Shown piece by piece: positions 16,194 to 24,564 of a DNA stretch of 64,000 bases (position 1 is the first letter of the stretch; the number at the start of each line of letters is the position of its first letter). The stretch is from Gluconobacter kondonii (GTDB lineage Bacteria > Pseudomonadota > Alphaproteobacteria > Acetobacterales > Acetobacteraceae). The DNA lies in the NCBI RefSeq assembly GCF_002723995.1, contig NZ_BEWP01000002.1, positions 186,001-250,000 on the forward strand. Reading direction: 5' to 3'. Position numbers and translations under genes: made by a program. Below the pieces are notes generated by a model. The model saw nothing but the letters and a program-made list of their open reading frames with translations. It searched no databases and was not told the DNA's origin.

Positions 16194-18131
16194 ATGCCCG
16201 CCATCACACTCCCCGACGGAAGCGTCCGCACATTCGACGGGACGGTGACGGGCACGACGATCGCCGCCTCCATCGGACCGGGCCTCGCCAAGGCCGCCAT
16301 GGCGATGGAAGTGGACGGCAAGCCCGTCGATATCAGCACCGAAATCAGCAGCGACGCGTCCGTGAAGTTCGTCACCCGCAAGGATGAGGACGCGCTGGAA
16401 ATGATCCGCCATGACGCGGCGCATGTTCTGGCTGAAGCCGTGCAGTCCCTGTGGCCTGAAACGCAGGTCACGATCGGGCCGAGCATCAAGGACGGGTTCT
16501 ATTACGATTTCTCCCGCGAGAAGCCGTTCACCCCGGAAGACTTCCCGGCCATCGAAGAAAAAATGCGCGAGATCGTGGCGGCCAACACACCGTTCGTCCG
16601 CGAGGTCTGGGACCGTGACGAGGCCATCCGCTTCTTTGAAGAGAAGGGCGAGGACTTCAAGGCCCAACTGATTCAGGACCTGCCGGAAGACGAGCAGATC
16701 TCGATCTACCGTCAGGGCGAATGGCTCGACCTGTGCCGCGGCCCGCATCTGCGCACCACTGGCGATGTCGGCACGGCGTTCAAGCTGATGCGCGTGGCCG
16801 GGGCCTACTGGCGCGGCGACCATCGCAACCCCATGCTGACCCGCATCTACGGCACCGCATGGCGCGACAAGAAGGAGCTGGACGCCCATCTCCTGCGCCT
16901 TGAGGAAGCCGAAAAGCGCGACCATCGCCGCATCGGCCGCGAGATGGACCTCTTCCATATTCAGGAAGAAGCCGTCGGGCAGATCTTCTGGCACCGCAAG
17001 GGCTGGCGCCTCTATACGGTCCTTCAGGACTACATGCGGCGCGCGCAGGAGCGGAACAACTACGAGGAAGTCCGCACCCCGCAGCTTGTGGATCGCGCTC
17101 TGTGGGAGGCTTCGGGCCACTGGGACAAGTATCGCGAGAACATGTTCATCGCGACGGTCGAGGACGAAGACAAAACCCTCGCACTGAAGCCCATGAACTG
17201 CCCGTGCCATGTGCAGATCTTCCGTCACGGTCTGCGCTCCTATCGCGAACTGCCGCTGCGGATGGCGGAATTCGGCGCCTGTCACCGTTACGAACCGTCA
17301 GGCGCGCTGCACGGCATCATGCGCGTGCGCGGCTTCACGCAGGACGACGCCCATATTTTCTGCACGGACGACCAGATCGCGGACGAGACTGCCAAGTTCG
17401 TGGCAATGCTGGCCGAGGTTTACACCGACCTCGGATTCGAGAGCTTCCGCGTGAAGTTCTCGGACCGTCCGGAAACGCGGGCGGGTTCGGACGAGGTCTG
17501 GGATCGGGCGGAAGGCGCGCTCAAGAAAGCCTGCGAAATCGCGGGCGTCGAGTACGAATACAATCCGGGCGAAGGCGCATTCTACGGTCCGAAGCTCGAA
17601 TTCGTTCTGACGGATGCCATCGGTCGTGACTGGCAGTGCGGCACGCTTCAGGTGGACTATGTCCTGCCGGAGCGTCTGGATGCGTCCTATATCGGCGAGG
17701 ACAGCAACCGTCATCGCCCGGTCATGCTGCACCGCGCGATTCTCGGCAGTTTCGAGCGCTTCATCGGCATCCTGATCGAGCAGTATGCCGGCAAGTTCCC
17801 GCTCTGGCTGGCACCCACGCAGGTTGTCGTGGCGTCCATCGTCTCCGATGCCGGCGATTACGCCAACGAAGTCGCCGCGACTCTCAAGGCCGCGGGACTC
17901 CAGGTCGAGACCGACATCCGCAGCGACAAGATCAACGCCAAGATCCGCGAACACAGCCTCGCGCGCGTTCCGGTCATTCTGGTCGTTGGTCGTCGCGAAG
18001 CCGAGGAACGCAAGGTCGCCATGCGGCGTCTGGGCGGCGCGACGCAGGAAATCCTGTCGCTCGACGAAGCCGTTGCGGCTCTCGCGAAAGAGGCTCAGGC
18101 CCCTGACATCGCGCGTGCAACAAAGGATTGA
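16194..18131 (+). CDS. thrS: Threonyl-tRNA synthetase
   Basis: 645 residues in the normal order: N-terminal TGS domain ([13 protein letters not shown], residues 1-60), editing domain with [13 protein letters not shown], class II core with motif 2 ([20 protein letters not shown]), zinc ligands in MNCPCH, HIFC and later His, motif 3 ([13 protein letters not shown]), then the anticodon-binding domain ending RRLGG. It charges tRNA-Thr. AGGAG lies eight bases before ATG 16194. No T-box or leader-peptide structure is evident in the 113-base upstream gap. infC follows, a common thrS-infC arrangement. Confidence 0.96.
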   Translation: MPAITLPDGSVRTFDGTVTGTTIAASIGPGLAKAAMAMEVDGKPVDISTEISSDASVKFVTRKDEDALEMIRHDAAHVLAEAVQSLWPETQVTIGPSIKDGFYYDFSREKPFTPEDFPAIEEKMREIVAANTPFVREVWDRDEAIRFFEEKGEDFKAQLIQDLPEDEQISIYRQGEWLDLCRGPHLRTTGDVGTAFKLMRVAGAYWRGDHRNPMLTRIYGTAWRDKKELDAHLLRLEEAEKRDHRRIGREMDLFHIQEEAVGQIFWHRKGWRLYTVLQDYMRRAQERNNYEEVRTPQLVDRALWEASGHWDKYRENMFIATVEDEDKTLALKPMNCPCHVQIFRHGLRSYRELPLRMAEFGACHRYEPSGALHGIMRVRGFTQDDAHIFCTDDQIADETAKFVAMLAEVYTDLGFESFRVKFSDRPETRAGSDEVWDRAEGALKKACEIAGVEYEYNPGEGAFYGPKLEFVLTDAIGRDWQCGTLQVDYVLPERLDASYIGEDSNRHRPVMLHRAILGSFERFIGILIEQYAGKFPLWLAPTQVVVASIVSDAGDYANEVAATLKAAGLQVETDIRSDKINAKIREHSLARVPVILVVGRREAEERKVAMRRLGGATQEILSLDEAVAALAKEAQAPDIARATKD

Positions 18132-18258
18132 ACGTAATCCCCTTGCACCGCGCGTAAGGCAGGACTATGTGCAGAAGGAACGGGATCGGAAATGGCCGTA
18201 TCCCGCCTTTCTGCGTGAAGGCGGATACAGGCTGCCGGACCCGAACGAAACTGATGAC

Positions 18259-18272
18259 AGGAGCTGACCATA
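18259..18272 (+). promoter_or_regulatory. Shine-Dalgarno and AUA start codon of infC
   Basis: AGGAG (18259-18263), a six-base spacer and ATA (18270-18272) form an ideal initiation site apart from the codon. An in-frame TGA lies at 18255-18257, and the first in-frame ATG (18285) would have no ribosome site and would lose the conserved start. Confidence 0.8.
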
Positions 18273-18806
18273 GCTAGACCGCCGATGCAGGCCGCGCCCA
18301 CCCGTGAAGGACCGCGCGTCAACGAGGAAATCCGTGTTCCGCAGGTTCGTCTGATTGACGAAGAAGGCGAAATGCAGGGCATCATGACGACCCGGGATGC
18401 CATGATGCGCGCTTTTTCGGTGGGTCTCGATCTGCTGGAAATCAGCCCGACCGCTGTTCCTCCTGTCGTGAAGATTCTCGACTACGGCAAGTTCAAGTAT
18501 GAGCAGCAGAAGAAGAAGAACGAAGCCCGCAAGAAGCAGAAGGTCGTTGAGATCAAGGAAGTGAAGGTTCGTCCGGGTACGGGCGAGCATGACTTCCAGA
18601 CGAAGCTCAAGGCCATTCACAGCTTTCTTGACGAAGGCGACAAGGTCAAGATTTCCCTGCGCTTCAAGGGCCGCGAAATGGCCCATCAGGAGCTCGGCAT
18701 CAAGATGCTTGAGCGTATCCGGCTGGAAGTCGAGGAAAAGGCGAAGGTGGAGCAGATGCCCCGCCTTGAAAACCGCCAGATGCTGATGGTGATCGCTCCC
18801 CGCTAA
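18270..18806 (+). CDS. infC: Translation initiation factor IF-3, AUA start
   Basis: 178 residues read from ATA as Met. The N-terminus [20 protein letters not shown] matches alphaproteobacterial IF-3, whose family start is MARPP. The N domain has [14 protein letters not shown], the linker is [16 protein letters not shown], and the C domain has [15 protein letters not shown] and [16 protein letters not shown]-3 rejects non-AUG starts during initiation, so a rare start codon gives negative autoregulation; E. coli uses AUU. It follows thrS by 138 bases and is closed by a strong terminator. Confidence 0.92.
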   Translation: MARPPMQAAPTREGPRVNEEIRVPQVRLIDEEGEMQGIMTTRDAMMRAFSVGLDLLEISPTAVPPVVKILDYGKFKYEQQKKKNEARKKQKVVEIKEVKVRPGTGEHDFQTKLKAIHSFLDEGDKVKISLRFKGREMAHQELGIKMLERIRLEVEEKAKVEQMPRLENRQMLMVIAPR

Positions 18807-18828
18807 GGGGTGCTTTCGCCCTGCGAAT

Positions 18829-18871
18829 AAAAAGCCGGCCTCTTCCATCTCGGAAATGGCCGGCTTTTTTT
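18829..18871. terminator. Bidirectional terminator between infC and the TPR glycosyltransferase
   Basis: AAAAAGCCGGCC and GGCCGGCTTTTTTT form a twelve-base stem with a 17-base loop. A-tract and T-tract flank both sides, so it can end infC (plus) and the convergent gene at 18884 (minus). Confidence 0.85.
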
Positions 18872-18883
18872 ATGGAATGCGCC

Positions 18884-20398
18884 TCAGGCGGCTTCAGCCG
18901 CGAGGTGCGTCCGGTAAAGCGCAACAAACTGCCGCAGCATATCCGCAATTTCGGCCACCGGCGTCTCCCAGTCTCCTGAGTAGGGCTGTCGGAAGATCCT
19001 CATAGTGGGATACCACGGCGTCGTGGAACCGGTTTCCCCCCAGCGCCAGCAGGCATCGCTCCGCGAGAGCATCCAGACCGGCAGGCCGAGACCACCGGCC
19101 AGATGCACCATGGACGTATCGACACTGATCAGCAGATCCACGCCATAGAGCCCAGCCGCCGTATCCGCGAAATCCATAATACCGTTCGTCGCATCGATCA
19201 CAGGCAAGCCGGTCTCGGCAATCTGGTTTTTCGCGGCCCCAAGCTGAAAACTGACGAACCGGACCCCTTGCATGTCCATGATGGGCGCGAGCTTCTCCAG
19301 AGGGATACTCCGGCGCCGGTCCACCTGTGTAGCAACGGGATCATGGGAGCGGGGATCACCGTTCCAGACCAGACCGACGATCAATTCGGGCTGCTCAGGG
19401 ATCCGCACCACACCCTGTCGCAACGCACCACCAACGCGCTCCTGTTCCTCAACAGGTACGGACAGATACGGACATTCAGGAGCAGTGTCCGGTGTCAGAC
19501 CCAGACGCATCGGCAGGCCGACGAGCGGGCAATGCAGATCCAAGGGCAACGATGGATCAAGTGCTGAGACAACGCTGTCAATGCCCTCCATCCGTTCCAG
19601 AAGCCTGACGAGCGTGGGCGGAACCTGCACCACGGTCGTCGCTCCAAGCGCTTTGAGCAGTGGCACAAAACGGATGAACTGGAGCGTATCGCCATAGCCC
19701 TGTTCGTGATGGATTAGAATGGTTTTGCCTGTCAGATCCTCTCCTTCCCAATACGGGACGGAAAGATCCGTGCGCGGCGTCTGGCTGCACCGCCAACGCC
19801 ATTCATATTCCCGCCACCCGGCCTCAAAATTTCCAATTTTCAGAAGACTGACAGCCCGTCCGAAACGACAGACGCCGTTTTCCGGTGCCAGAGCAATCGC
19901 CCGATCATAATAGGGAAGCGACTCTTCGCTCCGGCCGAGACACTGAAGCGCATGGGCAATATTGTTGATGGCCGGGACATGGTTCGGACAGAGAGAATCG
20001 CCGGTGATGGCGTTTTGAAGGGCGTCATGGAATGCGCCTTTACGAGCCTGAACGAGACTCAGATCGACATAATAAGGCGCTTCAGACGGTTTTTGCTGAA
20101 TGGCGACTTTCAACGCCCGTTCAGCTCCGTCCAGATTCCCTCCTTCCAGACAGGCAATTCCCAGACGATGCCAGATCCTCGGGGCATTGATATCCAGATT
20201 CAGGCTCCGGAGATAAAAACAACGCGCCTGTTGCCAGTCTTTGAGACGTTCATACAGACATCCGGCCAGAAATGCAGAATGGGGTTCCTGAGGCAGGGTC
20301 TGGACACCGTCATTCAGTTTTTCAAATGCAGCGGGAGCATCGCCTGCATCTGCCAGAGCGAGAATATCCTGTGCCAGCAAACGGAAAGAATTGGGCAT
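18884..20398 (-). CDS. TPR-repeat protein with a C-terminal glycosyltransferase (GT-B) domain
   Basis: 504 residues, ATG 20398 with AAGGAG upstream. The first 230 residues hold five or six TPR repeats (for example AFLAGCLYERLKDWQQARCF and WHRLGIACLEGGNLDGAERA). From about 240 on the chain resembles GT9-like transferases: ILIHHEQGYGDTLQFIRF, then LLISVDTSMVHLAGGLGLPVWML near the end, where GT9 has G-N-D-T-G-P-x-H. Such TPR-glycosyltransferase fusions are common in alphaproteobacteria; protein or glycan acceptors are unknown. It sits at the end of a minus-strand run beginning at the response regulator. Confidence 0.72.
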   Translation of the reverse strand: MPNSFRLLAQDILALADAGDAPAAFEKLNDGVQTLPQEPHSAFLAGCLYERLKDWQQARCFYLRSLNLDINAPRIWHRLGIACLEGGNLDGAERALKVAIQQKPSEAPYYVDLSLVQARKGAFHDALQNAITGDSLCPNHVPAINNIAHALQCLGRSEESLPYYDRAIALAPENGVCRFGRAVSLLKIGNFEAGWREYEWRWRCSQTPRTDLSVPYWEGEDLTGKTILIHHEQGYGDTLQFIRFVPLLKALGATTVVQVPPTLVRLLERMEGIDSVVSALDPSLPLDLHCPLVGLPMRLGLTPDTAPECPYLSVPVEEQERVGGALRQGVVRIPEQPELIVGLVWNGDPRSHDPVATQVDRRRSIPLEKLAPIMDMQGVRFVSFQLGAAKNQIAETGLPVIDATNGIMDFADTAAGLYGVDLLISVDTSMVHLAGGLGLPVWMLSRSDACWRWGETGSTTPWYPTMRIFRQPYSGDWETPVAEIADMLRQFVALYRTHLAAEAA

Positions 20399-20480
20399 GA
20401 GGGCTCCTTTTTTTCCGTGGTAGCGAAAGCCCCCTAAGAAACCCTTAAAATATCCTGTTTTCCTGACCGGACCTGATGTT

Positions 20481-20828
20481 TCAGCTCTCCAGCCTGTAGG
20501 CGAGCTTCTGGAGCAAAGGACGAATCCGCAGAAACTGCCCGTATCCCCATTGTAGAACCGCAAGAATGAGCGGGTTCCGAGCCGCTAGCCCCATCGGTCG
20601 CAGCAGAGGAATGGCGCGCCACATGGCCGCGAAGGCCGCCGCACCTTCATACAGATGCCCATCTTCTTCCGCATGGAAACGGGCCAGCAGAGTTTCCCGA
20701 TCCAGCGGACAAGCCTGCGCCGACTCCAGATTGATGAAGCGGATGGCTTTGCGGCGGTCCAGCCGCTTCATCAGCGCGATTTCGCGCCGACACAAAGGGC
20801 ATCCACCATCGAACCAGACCGTCACCAT
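20481..20828 (-). CDS. DCC-family thiol-disulfide oxidoreductase-like protein (DUF393)
   Basis: 115 residues. The start V-T-V-W-F-D-G-G-C-P-L-C-R-R-E holds the D-G-x-C-x-x-C motif that names the family, followed by RFINLES, and a C-terminal block RNPLILAVLQWGYGQFLRIRP. DCC proteins have a thioredoxin-like fold, and the two cysteines suggest redox chemistry, but no substrate is known. ATG 20828 follows the SIMPL gene stop by 28 bases. Confidence 0.8.
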   Translation of the reverse strand: MVTVWFDGGCPLCRREIALMKRLDRRKAIRFINLESAQACPLDRETLLARFHAEEDGHLYEGAAAFAAMWRAIPLLRPMGLAARNPLILAVLQWGYGQFLRIRPLLQKLAYRLES

Positions 20829-20856
20829 GCCATGTAACACCCCGGAAGACGGAATA

Positions 20857-21594
20857 TCACTGAGAGAGTTCCGCCTGCACAAAGACGTTCACGCGGAGAG
20901 TCTGTTCGTCAGAGCTGCGCTGCGGTGGCGCGGAATCAGCCATACGGGCGGCCATGAGCATAACGGGGCGCGGACCCGGCTCCTGCGAGGAAATACGGAC
21001 TTCCTTCAGACGCACAAGGTGCAGACCGAGCGTCTGTGCACTTTGCTCCGCCTGCTCGCGGACCTGCTTGAGGGCCGCCGTCCGGGCGTCTTTCAAGAGC
21101 TGTTCGCGAGTGGCATCGTCCAGAGACCAGTCCATTCCTTCCAGCATTAAGGACTGTGACTGGAGCTGTCCGGCCAGAGCGAGAAGCTGTACGGAATCCT
21201 TGCCGCTTAACTCAAGCTCCTGTTGGGCCGTCCAGCTTTTCGGCGCGTGCTCGGGCGTGTTCTCGTAAATGGAGTATCCCCCCGCCTTCGCTTCGATTCC
21301 TGACTGACCACCCGCGAGTTTGAGGGCTGCGGCCATCCGGGTGTTTACGTCCTTCTGCGCCGTCGCAGCAGACGGGCTGTCGGCGCGGACGGACAGGCGG
21401 ATCGTCAGTTCCGTTGGCGCGGCATGGGCAGTACCGGTCACGTTGAAATCAAGCTGGGTTGTAGCTTGGGTTGTCGTCTGGGGCATGTCAGCGGCCTGTG
21501 CTGTGAAGAACGCCCCGGAAAGGGGAAGCGGAGACACGGCCAGAGCGGCCACCAGAAGCGGGGCTGGCCGGATCAGGGAGGAAAGACGGGTCAT
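20857..21594 (-). CDS. Periplasmic SIMPL-domain (DUF541) protein
   Basis: 245 residues. A signal peptide (PLLVAALAVSPLPLSGAFFTAQA) is followed by the SIMPL pattern: LDFNVTGTAHAAPTELTIRLSV, repeated A-A-x-x-x-x-N helix, then an oxidative-stress-protein-like C-terminal half (DARTAALKQVREQAEQSAQTLGL and VRISSQEPGPRPVMLMAARMA). E. coli YggE is the best-known relative and lowers oxidative stress by an unknown route. It precedes the DCC-family thiol protein, a pairing compatible with envelope redox control. Confidence 0.82.
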   Translation of the reverse strand: MTRLSSLIRPAPLLVAALAVSPLPLSGAFFTAQAADMPQTTTQATTQLDFNVTGTAHAAPTELTIRLSVRADSPSAATAQKDVNTRMAAALKLAGGQSGIEAKAGGYSIYENTPEHAPKSWTAQQELELSGKDSVQLLALAGQLQSQSLMLEGMDWSLDDATREQLLKDARTAALKQVREQAEQSAQTLGLHLVRLKEVRISSQEPGPRPVMLMAARMADSAPPQRSSDEQTLRVNVFVQAELSQ

Positions 21595-21668
21595 CGGATC
21601 TCCTGAAGACAGGTATCGTGTGGAACGCCCCGAAAAGACAGGCAGTTCAGCGCGTTAGCGCGGCCCGG

Positions 21669-22013
21669 TCAGCGCGGCTCGGGAGCGTGTTTCAGCAGGA
21701 CTAACGCCCGACGCAGGCGTTCGATCCCTGCCCGGACATGCCCCTGTGTGCACAGCAGGTTTCCTTGCGCACGCAGATGCCGCGCATCTTCCATCATCCC
21801 CAGCGCAATCGCCCCGGAAGGAGCGGCCAGTTCTACATCCACGCTTTTACGCAGCCGCGCGCAGTATTCCGCCGTTTCGGACGTGACCGAAATCGCATCG
21901 TCTGACCGCCCGGACGGCTGGTGCTGCGCCGGATGCAGGACCGGCGACGCGGCCAGACAGCCGAGCAGACAGAAAGCCGGGAGGATCACCGGCGAAGGAA
22001 GGGAAAGGCGCAT
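21669..22013 (-). CDS. Small putative lipoprotein of unknown function
   Basis: 114 residues from ATG 22013. The N-terminus is a signal sequence ending in CLLGCLAAS; LLGC is an acceptable but not ideal lipobox. The mature part has one Cys in AEYCARLRKSVD and an amphipathic helical stretch MMEDARHLRAQGNLLCTQGHVRAGIERLRRALVLL resembling a single TPR-like hairpin. I do not recognise a family. It lies 58 bases downstream of the histidine kinase and could be part of that transcript. Confidence 0.6.
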   Translation of the reverse strand: MRLSLPSPVILPAFCLLGCLAASPVLHPAQHQPSGRSDDAISVTSETAEYCARLRKSVDVELAAPSGAIALGMMEDARHLRAQGNLLCTQGHVRAGIERLRRALVLLKHAPEPR

Positions 22014-22071
22014 TAAAGATCGTGTAGTCCATCCCAACTAAGCGCAGGGTGGGGCTGACATGAAACTTCCG

Positions 22072-23490
22072 TCATCCAGCTTTCGCAGTGGGCGGGATAA
22101 CTGGCAGGAGCAGGGTGGCAGTCAGACCCTGCCCCCCGTTTTTCAGTTCAAGCACACCGCCATGCAGGCTCATGACAGCTTGCACAAGCGACAGGCCAAG
22201 CCCCGCCCCCGGCGTGTTACGCGCCGTTTCGGCACGAAAAAACCGTTCGGAAGCCCGACCGAGATCGTCCTCGCTCATACCCGGCCCCTGATCCGCCACA
22301 GTGATGGCCAGACGGTCACCCCGCATGTCCACCGACAGGGTAATGGCTGTGTCGGGGGGAGCGAACTTAATGGCATTGTCCAGCAGATTGGCGACGGCCT
22401 GTTGCAGCAGATGCGGGTCGCCATTCACGGGCCGCACGGTCCCGGCCCTGAAGACCAGCCGAAGCCCGGCGTCTTCGACGGACGCCTCATAAAGCTCGCT
22501 CAGCCCTTCCAAAAGGGAACGGACATCCAGAATCGTGAAAGCCGCCCGTCTGGCACCCGCCTCAAGCTGTGCGATCCGCAGCAGAGCCTCAAAAATCGAC
22601 GTCACCCTGTCGAGATCCATAACCGCGCGATCAATCGCAGCATGAAGTTCCTCGGCGGAGGTGGCGGTACGGTTGGCGTCTTCAAGCCGAGCACGAGCAC
22701 GGGCAATGGGGGTTCGCAGATCGTGGGCAATGGCGTTGGAGACCTGTTTGACGCCGTCCATCAAGCGGTTGATCCGCTCAAGCATGGTGTTGACGGTCTG
22801 CGCCACCAGATCGGTTTCGTTACCGGTCAGGGGGATGCGCTGACTCAGATCGCCCTGCGCCACCGCCGCCGTCGTGCGCGCGATGGAACGGACGACCTGC
22901 CGGAAAATCCTGCGGATCGCCAGCGCCCCGCCCGCCGCCAGCAGCGACACCATGACCCACGCCCAGATCAGCGTGTCGGTCAGAACGTGTCGGACAAGCT
23001 GCCTCCCACGGACATCGCGTCCCACGATCATCCGGAAACCCTGTGTCAGGGCATAGGCGTGCATCTTGGCATTGGTGCGAAAGCCGTCGCGCTTGATGGC
23101 CAGTTCATAAAACTGGTCCATCTGGCTGATGACAACCGGCCATCCAGGCAGATTTCCGGCGAATTTACGACCGTCGGGACCGACCAACAGGTACAGCTCG
23201 TCATCATCGACATTCTGGTCCAGTCGGTCCTGAATGGCGAGACTGAGCGCGGGTACCCCCCCCTGCGTCCAGCGATGGGAGAGGTCGGCGGCATCGACCT
23301 GCACCGCCAGTTCCACCTGACGATCGAGCTGACCCGTCGTGTTCCACCAGATGAAGGACAGAAACGCCCCGGCCGAAATCACGAATACCAGCCCGTAGGC
23401 CAGCGCAAAGTTCAGCCCGGCCGAACGGACCGGCCAGCGCAGACGCCGTTTCAGAAACAGTCCGAGACAGCGACCTTTACGCAGGAGCAT
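22072..23490 (-). CDS. Sensor histidine kinase with HAMP domain
   Basis: 472 residues starting at ATG 23490, seven bases past the response-regulator stop. TM1 is about 28-50, followed by a periplasmic sensor of about 120 residues (DELYLLVGPDGRKFAGNLPGW), TM2 at about 173-195, HAMP (AVAQGDLSQRIPL), HisKA with NAIAHDLRTPIARAR (His256), and HATPase_c with LLDNAIKFAPP, DQGPGM and GLGLSLV. The layout matches the QseC/TctE/CopS class of OmpR-partner kinases. The ligand is unknown. It is paired with the upstream regulator. Confidence 0.88.
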   Translation of the reverse strand: MLLRKGRCLGLFLKRRLRWPVRSAGLNFALAYGLVFVISAGAFLSFIWWNTTGQLDRQVELAVQVDAADLSHRWTQGGVPALSLAIQDRLDQNVDDDELYLLVGPDGRKFAGNLPGWPVVISQMDQFYELAIKRDGFRTNAKMHAYALTQGFRMIVGRDVRGRQLVRHVLTDTLIWAWVMVSLLAAGGALAIRRIFRQVVRSIARTTAAVAQGDLSQRIPLTGNETDLVAQTVNTMLERINRLMDGVKQVSNAIAHDLRTPIARARARLEDANRTATSAEELHAAIDRAVMDLDRVTSIFEALLRIAQLEAGARRAAFTILDVRSLLEGLSELYEASVEDAGLRLVFRAGTVRPVNGDPHLLQQAVANLLDNAIKFAPPDTAITLSVDMRGDRLAITVADQGPGMSEDDLGRASERFFRAETARNTPGAGLGLSLVQAVMSLHGGVLELKNGGQGLTATLLLPVIPPTAKAG

Positions 23491-23496
23491 TCCCAA

Positions 23497-24177
23497 TCAG
23501 TCCGCCCGCAGGATGTAGCCCGCATTGCGGATCGTGTGGATCATGGGCTTGTCGAACGGCTTGTCCACCTTCTGGCGCAGGCGCGAGACATGCACGTCGA
23601 TCACGTTGGTCTGCGGGTCGAAATGGTAGTCCCACACGCGCTCGAGCAACATGGTGCGGGTCACGACCTGTCCGGCATGGCGGATCAGGAATTCCAGAAG
23701 ACGGAACTCGCGCGGCTGAAGGTCGATCTTCTCGCCGCCGCGTTTGACGGTGCGCGAGAGCAGATCCATTTCCAGATCACCCACGACCAATCGCGTCTGC
23801 GGCGCACTTTCCGGGCGGCCGCGACGGCCCAGCGCCTCGACACGCGCCAAAAGTTCGGAGAAGGCGAAGGGCTTGGTCATGTAGTCGTCGCCACCGGCCT
23901 TGAGGCCCGCGACGCGCTCATCCACATCCGCCAGCGCCGACAGCAGCAGAACCGGCGTTGCATTCTTCTGACCGCGCAGGGTTTCGAGAATCCGCAACCC
24001 GTCAATGCCGCCCGGCAACATCCGGTCCAGAATTACGACGTCATAATTTTCGCTGACGGCCAGAAACAGGCCGTCCTTGCCATTATCCGCCTCATCAACA
24101 ACATGCCCGGCTTCCCGCAGCCCCTTGAGCACAAAAGCACGGACAGTAGGATCGTCTTCGACCAGCAAGATACGCAT
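23497..24177 (-). CDS. OmpR/PhoB-family response regulator
   Basis: 226 residues: receiver domain with MRILLVEDDP, phospho-acceptor Asp51 (VVILDRMLPGGIDG), LSALAD and Lys in YMTKPF, then a winged helix with LQPREFRLLEFLIRHAGQVV and TNVIDVHVSRLRQKVDKP. The C-terminal signature is closest to the CopR/CzcR/QseB group. It heads a possible six-gene run: regulator, kinase, lipoprotein, SIMPL protein, DCC protein and TPR glycosyltransferase. Regulated genes may therefore include its own neighbours, which are envelope proteins. Confidence 0.9.
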   Translation of the reverse strand: MRILLVEDDPTVRAFVLKGLREAGHVVDEADNGKDGLFLAVSENYDVVILDRMLPGGIDGLRILETLRGQKNATPVLLLSALADVDERVAGLKAGGDDYMTKPFAFSELLARVEALGRRGRPESAPQTRLVVGDLEMDLLSRTVKRGGEKIDLQPREFRLLEFLIRHAGQVVTRTMLLERVWDYHFDPQTNVIDVHVSRLRQKVDKPFDKPMIHTIRNAGYILRAD

Positions 24178-24564
24178 CGTTGTCTCTTTCCCTTCCGAAC
24201 GCAGTCTCGCCGTTCCTTACAGGAAAGAATACCGGCTTGACGGGCGCCGTCAAAGGCAGTTGTTGAAGATCAGACCTACAAATCCGACGACATCAGACCT
24301 GAACAGATCAAATAACTGCTGTTTTCAGAGTGAGCAGGCACGCAGGACGTTCTTCAATATCAAAAAATCATGCAACTGCACTCTGTCCCCCGTCACTCAG
24401 GTGCACAAACCTGAAATTACAAACCATTCCTCAAAGCCGTTATCGATTTTGAAGAGCCTCTATTGTCGCCTGACAAGATCCGGTTTCAAGGAAAGACCTC
24501 CCTTGAACGTCACTCCAAGAGTGTTGTAGCGTGCTGGATAGAATGTAATACAGGCAAAAAAATA
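24178..24564. other. Intergenic region without a gene
   Basis: 387 bases between the divergent response regulator and the unknown cassette. It must hold both promoters. AT content rises steadily toward the cassette. A TTGTAG (24524-24529) and TAATAC (24546-24551) pair with 16-base spacing could be a promoter, but it would give almost no leader before the ATG at 24565. No convincing small protein was found. Confidence 0.5.

Noticed and set aside
16134-17285. 383-codon minus-strand open frame over thrS
   Set aside because: Antisense shadow of a complete threonyl-tRNA synthetase.
22060-24240. 726-codon plus-strand open frame over the sensor kinase and regulator
   Set aside because: Low-complexity, Arg/Gln/His/Pro-rich and antisense to two genes with clear catalytic motifs.
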